From Collybiopsis luxurians FD-317 M1 (lineage: Eukaryota > Basidiomycota > Agaricomycetes > Agaricales > Omphalotaceae): a DNA stretch of 64,000 nucleotides. The stretch is from contig KN834753.1 in NCBI GenBank assembly GCA_000827265.1, positions 402,686 to 466,685 of the forward strand, written 5' to 3'. The notes beneath the pieces are model-generated. The model was not told the origin of the DNA. It did not search any database and saw nothing but the letters and a program-made list of their open reading frames with translations. Position 1 is the first letter of the stretch. Every line of letters starts with the position of its first letter. A program made the position numbers and the translations under genes. Positions 1 to 9,039 of this stretch are shown one piece after another.

Positions 1-1771
1 AAAGTATACATATACGTATCCACCAATTGACTTGAGTATGGTCATGGTAGGAGAAGCTCGGAAAACTGATGTTCATCCAAATTAAAAGCATGTGGCTTGT
101 TCCGACTCAGGGTCACCCGTTGGTGACGATTCTAGCACATTGGCTGACGAATTTATACGGAACCGGACTTTTTTTTCCAGTGCTCAGTATTATCTTGCAA
201 GTGGCTCGTGTCTGAAGCCTTACTGGACCTTTAAACCAGTGCAAGCCAACTTTCTGGGTTGCACGTGTCTGCGAGCTCTGCGCACTGTTCAAGCCTCAAA
301 GCCGACAGTTCAACGTCGGCCACCTAGTTTCAACCATTCTTGGTATTACCAGACATCACCGAATTGACGGCAGTCAACACAAACACCCCGATCTCCTGCT
401 CGTTCACAGCATTGATGAACCTGTAGGCAATCTGTTGGTCCGATTCTACATACGATGATAAGCGTAATTAAACGCTATCTTTCCTTGAAGCCTCTTTGTT
501 TTAATTCAGACCAAACGATCAGGAGGACAGGACAGAACTATCCGAAAAAGTGAATATTGAGCGAGAAAATCTGTCTGCAGGATTTCGGATAATCGAGCCT
601 GGGATATGGTCGACCCACTCACAAAGCTAGTATCCACGTCGGCGTGTTTTAATTTTAACTTGAGTCTGGCGTTGACTGACTTTATTAAAGTGATTGAAGT
701 CTACATCGCAGTCTATATCCTGCTTAATGCAGGGGTGAAACGCGAACATACGAACTTAAAATGTTGAACAAAGTTTCTACTTACAGCCTGAGATGCACGA
801 CTACCTACGGGAAGAATTTATAGCCTTGCCTTCCTCGGGCTGCTACTTTACCGGACATTCACACAGGCCATGAAACAGGACGCGTTAAGCTGGGGCTGAT
901 AGAACGGCCAGATCGACAGTGTACGCGCCTGACATACGGAAGGAAACTTCCGCTTCGGTTCTTCTTGCTAGAACCGCGGTGATATCTCTCACTATTTCAG
1001 CGGAAGGCTTTAGAAGGAGAACGAAGGAAAGGTCTCCTAAATCTCAGATCAAATGTAGTTAGCAAATCCCGAGGAAGTTGGAGTCGCGCTTCTCGATGAC
1101 CATTTTTTCAGAGCCCGACATTTTTTTTTTTACTGCCAGTTGACGTTGAACGTTTGATTCATTGTTGTACATTCTTCAGTCCTTGGTGCAGGTACATACG
1201 TACCTACGGATTGAAGGTAGCAAGCCGTAGATACCACTCAAGGACTAGACTACTCCAACTTGATAGTCCCAACACAACGTGGCTTGATTTGATGAAACAT
1301 TTACGGGGTGGTTACCTTTCCCATAGCTTAGCAGAATAGAGGCTTCTTCAAGTTGATCGTGCCTCTTAGTCTCTGAGAAGATCGGTTTTTTCATAGTTGA
1401 TTTCAATAGAAGTTACAGTGACGCCCGTTCTCAAAAACATCATAATACGGGTATTAATTCGGGCTGGGCTTGAGAAGTCTCCTGGGCACGGGTTTACTAA
1501 TTTTACCTAGTTTCGGGGAAACCATCGAGGGAGAACAAAGACAATCGTATTGGACATTTAACACGCCTTGATGAGGCAATTCTCGTTAAACAGCAATGAA
1601 ATCTAATTCTAAAGGCTGTTGTTGGTGTGGAATATGTGGAATATCGGCCTATACCGAAGGCAGAAGCACTGACTCGTCTTCCGCCGCTTGCATATGTTCC
1701 GAAATCAGCCAGGATATATAAGAGATTATGTTACTTGCAGACGGTCGAACACCCACTTCTACCTCTCCAGA
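1..1771. other. No recognisable gene at left edge
   Basis: I see no convincing coding region here. The open frames are short, lack recognisable motifs and cannot be joined by good splice signals. The right end holds the promoter of the zinc-finger gene. Confidence 0.5.
1715..1722 (+). promoter_or_regulatory. TATA box of the zinc-finger gene
   Basis: TATATAAG lies 50 bases before the proposed ATG at 1772. Transcription from it would start just ahead of that codon, which supports the short first exon. Confidence 0.55.
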
Positions 1772-2635
1772 ATGTTTTCTTCCCAGTCTTCCCCCACTTG
1801 GTATTGATTTTTTTCTGGCGTAGAATTTTTACCAATTTCTGTCTTTTGTCCTAGGCTGTCTCAAGGCTACCCATCGAACGCGAACTGGGACGAAGAGAAT
1901 TTTCAGGCTCACTGTTATTCCAGGCAGGAAACCCATTTGAACCAGACACAATCAGCTCCTTACACCCCTCCGCTTGTATTCAACGACGACAAGAGCCAGC
2001 TTGTGCAGCATCCACTTGGTACAGCAATATCCCCGGCGGGGCATACAAGCGGAGCCTCGTCGTCGCTATGGTATATGCATGGCGATTCGTTATCCAACAA
2101 CACAGTCGGAGCTCGCGTAGTTTCTGCTAACGGAAACCCGTATTCCCATACGCATGGCAACTGGAGCTCCCACCAGAGTTTGCAGAGTTCAACGAACCCA
2201 AGTTGTTGGCAAGAAGGACAGGGCTCCGGCTTTTCACAATTGGCTACACCTTCGAGTTCACATTTGGTGAGTTCACATATCAATAGTTTCAACTGTATCA
2301 AGGATGTTAACTGCTTGTTCAGGGATCTGTGCTATCGATGCAAAGCAGTACGGATGGCTGTGACAGGGCAGAGCGAAGGTTTAAATGCCAATACTGTTCC
2401 AAAGCATTCACAGCAAAACATAACCTACAATGTACGTCAACTTGAAAAAATAGAATCAGTGTGGTTTCGATGCTGATCGATTTCTCATCATACAGCGCAT
2501 ATTGACCTTAAACACCTCAACAAGGTCAAGCCCATTCATTGCGAATTTTGTGGCAAGGCATTTACTGGGACGCGTGCTCTCGTTCGGCACATGGAAAACA
2601 GGAATGCCTGTCCTATTTCAACCCGGGCCAAGTAG
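1772..2635 (+). CDS. C2H2-type zinc-finger protein, 229 aa, 4 exons
   Basis: Likely a small DNA-binding transcription factor acting in the nucleus. Exons are 1772-1800, 1855-2266, 2323-2431 and 2496-2635; joined they give 690 nt in one frame. The N-terminal three quarters is Ser/Gln/Asn/His-rich with no domain I recognise. The last 55 residues hold two adjacent fingers. Finger 1 starts KCQYCSKAF and ends SHIDLKH (C-x2-C-x12-H-x4-H). Finger 2 starts HCEFCGKAF and ends RHMENRNAC, so its last ligand is Cys (C2HC). The third intron cuts through finger 1. Only this splicing joins the finger halves, since the raw frame across the introns is broken. The start was chosen because an ATG and short exon follow a TATA box and splice in frame into the long exon. 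Targets are unknown. Confidence 0.8.
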
Positions 2636-3807
2636 TGGAGGGGGCACGTTCTAAGAATGCTGTCCGCAGCCATTTTTTAGGCGGATTGCTGTTCCACCTG
2701 CTCCTTGGGTTTGGCGAGTTCTTGAAGAAGCATAAGGACACACCTAGTGGCGTGTACGCAATCTACGTATATTATAGCGCAGATCTCCGTTCCGCAGGAA
2801 GAAATATATAGCGAGTTGTTTACACCGAGTTTATTGCATTGGTCTTAATATATACAATTTCTCTTCGAGGTGTGTTTAGAAGTCTAGAAGTCGGCCCTGC
2901 ATCCGTAGTCTCGTGCAGTGTCCCTTCTGTTGTATAAGGAAGCCGCGAGGAGGAGTGGCACCAGTGACGATGCTTAGCTTATCTAAGTATGTACATATGC
3001 TTGTTGAGACTGAATATGTGTGATGAAATAAGCGTTCATTATGAAAGGGTCGAGCACGTAGTACAAGATAAAGGAAGCGGGCTTCTGTACTTGCTGGGAT
3101 TTTCCGCTTTTATGATTTGACTCCACTTCAAAAATTTCAGCTTACACAGGGAAGAAAGTTATCACGGAAAAGCTACAGATGTCCTCAAAACTAGAATAGT
3201 CATTTGGGGTTGGTGCCATGGTTGGAATGATTAATGCAGCAGTTGCAAACGGCAAGCAAGCATGTAAGCGCCCTCTGATCATCTTGTTGCTGCTCTGTCA
3301 GATGTACCCTTGCTTCCTCTTGGTCACTTTCCCATCCGCAGGCACCGGAACACTCAGGCCCTATAGCAACGGTTAAGTCTGCGAAACCCGACCCAGTACG
3401 AAAGACTGACCGATCAACCGTGTAATGAGATTCTGAGATTCTAATTTCTGACGACCTAATCCTCAAGCGTCCCTCGTACCCGAAGCCCGAAACGATTAGC
3501 AGGTGTTGGCGTGGTTACGGGAATGCCAGAACGATGTCAGGATGGACGGGCACCTTTGAAACCCACTTCCACTGTAGTAAAGGTGTGTATGACTTGTTGG
3601 TCATCAAAAATTACTTTGCTCAAAGCGACGAGCAATCGGCTTCTCTAAGGATTGCAGGGCTTTGCCGGGATGAAAATTTACCTGCATTGGGGATAGTCCA
3701 TGGAGGCCTCTTCCGGTGAAGTCGCAGAAGACCAGGTGTATTCAAAAGTACAGCGAATGATCAGAGATTACATTTTCAAGCCGTGTGCTCACTATGTATG
3801 AAAACAA
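2636..3807. other. Intergenic, no gene seen
   Basis: This spacer lies between the 3' end of the zinc-finger gene and the 3' end of the degenerate TIP41 copy. It has only short, motif-free frames on both strands. Confidence 0.5.
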
Positions 3808-5001
3808 TTACAATCTCGTCCACTCGCATCTCTTGCCCAACTCCCTCCAACCCGTTCCCGCACCTGCTGTCTGAGATTGAGGAAGTTCGGATAAGACCTT
3901 TGCGATGAACCCGGGATCGGTAAGCGGAGTGAGATCATCACGTTTTGGTAGATGCTGAGAACACGAGAAAAGGAGTAGTCCAATGAGAGATTGAAACTGA
4001 GATTTAGGCAATCACTTACGACGCGCACGCTCTCGTATGGAGCTTCCCAGCCGCTGGTTTCCCTAATCACCATTGGTGCCTGTTCCCCGCGTTCTTTATA
4101 CTCCAGCGAAGAATATATTCTGGTATCGAAAGTACGGAATAAAACGCCGTCGACGCGAAGGGTAAACCGAGAGAGGATGAATATGCATGTCGGCATTACG
4201 CGTATCCTTACAACTAGGGCGCTGCTTCCATTATCGTGCAACTCATCTTCGAATAAAGGAACTTCGGCGTAGAAGAGGATCGGATCGGGACGAGTCAGTT
4301 CCGCCATGGGTATTGTCGTGTGATTATGGGAGGACGACGTTGATGAAGGGTGCCATTCAGAACGTCCTGAGGATGACGCCTGAGTAGAAAGAGAGAGACC
4401 AGAATCGGAATTCAAAGCCATCGATGCCATGGATGAAGAAAGAGATTGAGCATGATCAGATGATGAATGTCCCCGATAAGTTGTTGTATACGTCCAATCG
4501 TAAGGTTTCGTCGGCACTGTTTTGGGCATCAGAAGTAGCGCTGAGAGACCAGTGCGATTTTTCATCCATTCCTCTGCATAATTCACCTTTACATCTCCAT
4601 CTCCTGGCTCTAGTTCGCCCGTTTTGACACCAAGCAAGGCGTGCAGGTATCAAACTGATACACCCAGCCACTTCTTCCTCTTCTCCTTTCCGAGATATCT
4701 TTACTCTCATCTTCATCTTCAACATTGCTATCAGCCTCCACGCTCTTGCTCTCAAATATCCCGTCAGCTCTATACTCCAATTTGAGTGTGTTATTACCGA
4801 AAGTCATCTCCGGCAAAGCCTTAGCACCCTTACTAGCTCTGCTCAACTCTGCCAGCAACTGATCGCATTCCGTGGATGAGTCGTGCCGGTAATTCGCCAA
4901 GAATGTGAACAGCAGGCTTCATAATCTTTCATAATCGGGTTTTGAAAGGGAGGCGGTCGGATGAGAAGATGACACTGATAGTACAGCGGTATGGTAGACA
5001 T
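3808..5001 (-). pseudogene. TIP41-like gene copy 1, frameshifted
   Basis: TIP41-family proteins bind PP2A-type phosphatases and act in TOR nutrient signalling. This copy carries the family core: DPILFYAEVPLFEDEL, a Val-rich strand ending RVMPTCIF, and the FTLRVDGVLFRTFDTRIY block. It also has a proper last exon (3808-3954) after an intron at 3955-4019. It is damaged upstream. Relative to the second copy (offset 1052 bases), one base is missing near 4647, which breaks the frame. Six codons are missing near 4820. The first about 30 codons (ATG at 5001) contain several indels that lose the frame. The 3' two thirds is nearly identical to copy 2, while the 5' third is clearly diverged. It could also be a diverged allele placed in tandem by the assembler. 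Confidence 0.75.
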
Positions 5002-5208
5002 TTCAAAGGGTTCTATGGATGAAGATGGGATAAAGGTGAAGGTGATGGCGTGAGCGAGAGTTCTGCGAAAAAGAGATTTTCGATACCAACCTAACGTATG
5101 TGTAAACGATGTTGGCTGGACTGAGTTCTGTTCAATGTATTTTTGCTAGCAAGAATTTCCTAGCCCAGATGATGAAAAAACTGCTGTGCGTCAACATGAC
5201 AGACTGCC

Positions 5209-5228
5209 NNNNNNNNNNNNNNNNNNNN
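5209..5228. other. Assembly gap of 20 N
   Basis: Twenty undetermined bases interrupt copy 2 of the TIP41-like gene. A run of exactly 20 suggests a fixed-size scaffold gap, so the true missing length is unknown. The about 100 bases just left of the gap do not match either TIP41 copy. Confidence 0.98.
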
Positions 5229-6139
5229 ATGAATATGCATGTCGGCATTACGCGTATCCTTACAACTAGGGCGCTGCTTCCATTATCGTGCAACTCATCT
5301 TCGAATAAAGGAACTTCGGCGTAGAAGAGGATCGGATCGGGACGAGTCAGTTCCGCCATGGGTATTGTCGTGTGATTATGGGAGGACGACGTTGATGAAG
5401 GGTGCCATTCAGAACGTCCTGAGGATGACGCCTGAGTAGAAAGAGAGAGACCAGAATCGGAATTCAAAGCCATCGATGCCATGGATGAAGAAAGAGATTG
5501 AGCATGATCAGATGATGAATGTCCCCGATAAGTTGTTGTATACGTCCAATCGTAAGGTTTCGTCGGCACTGTTTTGGGCATCGGAAGTAGCGCTGAGGGA
5601 CCAGTGCGATTTTTCATCCATTCCTCTGCATAGTTCACCTTTACACCTCCATCTCCTGGCTCCAGTTCGCCCGTTTTGACACCAAGCAAGGCGTGCAGGG
5701 TATCAAACTGATACACCCAGTCACTTCTCCCTCTTCTTCTTTCCGAGTTATGTTTGCCTTCGTCTTCATCTTCAACGTCGCTATCAGCTTCCGCGCTCTT
5801 GCTCTCAAATTTCCCGTCAGCTCTATACTCCAATTTGAGCGTGTTATTACCAAAAGTCATCTCCGGCAAAGGTAAGGTCACGCCCTCAGCCTTAGCACCA
5901 TTACTAGCTCTGCTCAACTCTGCCTGTAACTGATCGCATTCCGTGGAATTCGAAATTGGATGTGTCGTGGCGGTGATTCGCCAAGATCCAATGAGAATCG
6001 AACGCGAATTAGGGGATTCCAACAAAGTGTGTTTTGGGAGGTGAACAGCAGGTTTCATGATCGGATTTTGAAAGGCAGGCGGGGTCGGATGAGTAGATGT
6101 CATTGATTGTATAGCGGCAGTTGGGAGAATGGTAGACAT
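5229..6139 (-). CDS. TIP41: TIP41-like PP2A/TOR regulator, 5' part, cut by gap
   Basis: This is the better-preserved TIP41 copy, with one open frame of about 303 codons from the ATG at 6139 to the gap. It shows the N-terminal signature MTFGNNTLKLEYRADG, an acidic Glu/Asp stretch, the WVYQFDTLHALLGVKTG segment, a Ser-rich linker and DPILFYAEVPLFEDELHDNG. It stops at RVMPTCIF where the N run begins. The conserved FTLRVDG...DTRIY block and last exon are missing here but present in copy 1. TIP41 proteins are cytosolic partners of PP2A-like phosphatases in the TOR pathway. The Ser-rich linker and acidic stretch lengthen it beyond the usual about 270-280 residues. The family assignment is secure; whether the intact locus is one gene or two is not. 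Confidence 0.85.
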
Positions 6140-6243
6140 TTTGAAGGTCTCTATGGATGAAGGTGAAATGAAGATGAAGGCGTGAGTACTTTTTATTCAA
6201 CGGAAAGCCTGATGTGGAAGTGATTGTCCATTCAGATAATAAC

Positions 6244-6325
6244 GCCTTCTTAGCTCAGTGGTAGAGCGTTGCACTTGTACCCTCGGTCAATGCAAAGGTC
6301 AGTCGTTCAATCCGGCTAGGAGGCA
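6244..6325 (+). tRNA. tRNA-Thr(UGU), intron-containing
   Basis: A cloverleaf folds with acceptor GCCTTCT/AGGAGGC, a D arm at GCTCAGTGGTAGAGC, anticodon stem TTGCA/TGCAA and T arm AGTCG-TTCAATC-CGGCT. The anticodon loop reads CTTGTA, giving UGU, followed by a 10-nt intron (ccctcggtca) after position 37 where nuclear tRNA introns sit. Box A and box B are both recognisable. A T-run follows. Confidence 0.93.
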
Positions 6326-6349
6326 TTCGTGTTGTATGCGGATACGAGA

Positions 6350-6364
6350 TTTTTTTCTTTTATT
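6350..6364 (+). terminator. Pol III T-run terminator
   Basis: A T-rich run broken by one C begins about 25 bases after the first tRNA-Thr. Confidence 0.7.
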
Positions 6365-6508
6365 TAAAACACTCAAACTGCGCCTCTTTCAGTTTCCCTA
6401 CGCGTACGGCTGATACGCGTTTTCTAGAAAACGGTCACTAATATCAAATTAACCCTCAGCTGCTGATTAAATTAGGGATTTATTCTCACCAGGGTGAGGG
6501 AATGTTAA

Positions 6509-6594
6509 GCCTTCTTAGCTCAGTGGTAGAGCGTTCCACTCGTAGGCAGGAGCTCTTGATGGAAAGGTCAGTCGTTCAATCCGGCTAGGAGGCA
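6509..6594 (+). tRNA. tRNA-Thr(CGU), intron-containing
   Basis: The mature part is nearly identical to the neighbouring tRNA-Thr(UGU). The loop reads CTCGTA, giving anticodon CGU, with a 14-nt intron (ggcaggagctcttg) after position 37. The anticodon stem is TTCCA/TGGAA, so one G-C pair is flipped relative to the first gene with pairing kept. The introns share no similarity. Confidence 0.93.
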
Positions 6595-6619
6595 TCAACT
6601 TTATCTTTTACTATTTTCA

Positions 6620-6629
6620 TTTTTTTTTT
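6620..6629 (+). terminator. Pol III T-run terminator
   Basis: An uninterrupted T-run lies about 25 bases past the second tRNA-Thr. Confidence 0.75.
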
Positions 6630-6996
6630 CCGCCAGACCAGTGGTGGATACATTAATTCACAACTGCCAGTATGTAGTTGGTTTACTTGGGAGGTTCTCA
6701 CACACAGACATATTTCAAGCAAGTCAATGTCAAGAGGTGAAGGTGAAAGCTATGTATCGCAAGTAAGTCAACAACATCGCAGAAAACTCCAGTTTTACCC
6801 CAGACCAACAAGTGGAAGGCGGGCCTTGCTTTTGAATTCCGATAAGTAGCGAAGAAGTAAAAGAGAAAACAAACAAGGCCCAAAATTAATCAGCACAAGA
6901 AGGGCGACAAGAATAGATAGATAAAGCTACAATCTTCAAAGAGTACACTACTCATACACCATCGTCCAAGATTTCGAAACCAAATTACAAACCATT

Positions 6997-8388
6997 CTAT
7001 GTAGCATTTTCACTGTCAAAAGTAGTCTCTGGCGTTGGGTACGAAGTAACTTCAACACCGAATGTAGCACCACCCTCTGGTTCTTGTATAGGGATACTGC
7101 GAAAACGAGGAGAGTCCAAAATGAACTCTGAGATTTCGGGGGGAGAGGGTGCACGCCTCGAATCGGTGTCGCCAGTAGGCACCATCGATTCGGACGGAGA
7201 CACCTGTCTTGACAATAACGACTCGGGGGCCCGCAAGCCACCCCTACGAAGCCTCGGAACGAGATCTAGGCTTGTCGCGCTGGAGGAATCCACGAGGCTG
7301 CCTTCAGCCTCTACACTAAGGTCGCTACCGCTCCTCCTCGATGCTGAATCGGGAGCTAGGTCATCCGTAGTAAAATTGGTCCAAAGGCTGTCGGTATCTG
7401 CTCGGCGATGCCTGAGACCTGCAAAGAACCGACGTGTCCCAGAGGGAGGGACCCATATGTGATCCCTGTCCCTAAAGTCAGGGTTAGTCGAGGACTCATT
7501 TGAACCTCCGCTTGTGTCGGAATTGTTCCTGATGGTGGATCGTCTCCGAGAAGTAAAGTCGTTGAAATCCACGGTGCGGGACCTCGTTGGGCGGCGGATG
7601 GAAGATGAACGATTCAGGCTATGACCAGAAGTGATATGTGAGCGCGGAGGAATCCAAGAACGAGAGAAAGGCACGGAAGGTGGAGCCTCGTCAGATGGCG
7701 TGAGCGGGGCTGGACTCGTCGACCTGAAAGGAATCATAGTGGTACCGCCACCGATGGTGACGGTCGATGAATCCGTAGCGACTCTTGTCAAACTAGGATC
7801 TGTGTCTAGAATCGAATCAAACTCTTCTTCGTCGTCATCCATCTCCATTTCCTCGGGAGGATGGGTGAGATACATGGGAAGATGACCTCTACCCGTGCTC
7901 ATGCGGCGATATCTGGACGAGAAGTAGACTCTATTAGGGCCGGTAATAGTCCGCAGGCTTTTTGCGGTTTTTTCTGATATCAGACGGCGGTCGTCCGCAG
8001 TTGTACGGGTTCGTCTATCAGCCAGTTCCTGCACCAACGTCAAACTCTAGGGCCGATTTTTAGGGCGCAAAGTCGCACCTTCACCAGGATATCCACCAGG
8101 GAAGTCGTAAATGAGTCTCCCACATCCAATTCTTCCACAAAATCCTTGAAACTGATTTGCGGCTCTGCCTTTTCCAGCTTGGATCTTTTGATTGCCCCAG
8201 AACTAATCATGGGCGCCACGTGGGTAGAATATCTTAAGATTGTCGTCGGTAAGGATAAGATGAGTTAGACATACACCAGGCTTTTAATTTTGGAGTTGAA
8301 GACCTCGTCGTAACGAGCCAGAGTCCTGTGGGACGTAGAATGAATGGAGTTCGAGATTAAAGGGGATATATACGGACCATTGTCCCAT
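6997..8388 (-). CDS. Hypothetical Ser/Arg-rich protein, 405 aa, 4 exons
   Basis: I do not recognise a family. Exons on the minus strand are 8378-8388, 8275-8325, 8079-8202 and 6997-8028, totalling 1218 nt in frame. The joined N-terminus (MGQWTLARYDEVFNSKIKS) runs into a charged, probably helical region up to about residue 75. An acidic patch follows (EEMEMDDDEEEFDS). The rest is long, low-complexity Ser/Arg/Pro/Thr-rich sequence that is probably disordered. No signal peptide or TM segment is visible. The first exon is only 11 nt with a weak donor (GTCCGT), so the start is less sure than the body. The intron 2 donor is a good GTATGT. The last exon alone is an open frame of more than 340 codons. 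It faces the MFS gene across a 650-base divergent spacer. Confidence 0.65.
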
Positions 8389-9039
8389 TTTGAATGACAA
8401 ACGACAGAGAAGAAGAGCAGAGTGAGACGAGGAGTTAAGAAGGCAAGGCTAGCCTTCTGTTAAATGATGGTCAAAAGACAAATGGTCGCCAGCACAAACA
8501 AATACAACCCATATGTCCGTCGGCTTCCGTATGCCGATACTCTAAGTCCGACAGCTTTGACCTTCTGAATACGGACGCTCATCATACTGAAGCGTCTCTC
8601 CGGTTCTTTGAAAGGTAATCCTGGAACATCTACCTGATTGTAGCGGTAATCTTCTCTGCATGCAATAACTCAAATATCAGCCATAATTATCTGCCAAAGC
8701 TTCATTGCAGTATTGCACTTTTCAGGCGTCAATGGCAAGTTTCTGCACCACCAGTGTTGATTTCATTTTGGGAGTGTACAGTATTAAGATAACGGTGCTT
8801 TACCTAGTCCCACAGCTCAACCTTTCATTGACATTTCGAGATGAATTCTCTCATGCCAATGGTATTACATGACCTTGAAGCAGCTCAGATGACTTTACCG
8901 CTTTCTATTCAAAGCCCAAAAATACACCAGGCCTTATACGGAACGCTCCTCCTGTGACCGAAACGGACCTCCATTGAATACGAATAAGAACAGTAGGTGA
9001 TACATCCATGACAGCTTTCTCTGAATATCCTCCACTACT
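8389..9039. promoter_or_regulatory. Divergent intergenic region, hypothetical protein / MFS gene
   Basis: These 651 bases separate two divergently read genes and should contain both promoters. I found no clear TATA box or repeated operator-like motif. Confidence 0.4.

Noticed and set aside
92..367. Open frame at the left edge
   Set aside because: It starts with GTG, has no motif, no splice partners and no promoter; most likely chance.
4187..4627. Plus-strand frames over TIP41 copy 1, repeated at 5239-5679
   Set aside because: They are antisense shadows of the TIP41 coding sequence and repeat only because the gene is duplicated.
7121..7885. Plus-strand frames over the Ser/Arg-rich protein
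   Set aside because: Low-complexity coding sequence on the minus strand keeps the opposite strand open. The minus-strand model has consistent splicing.
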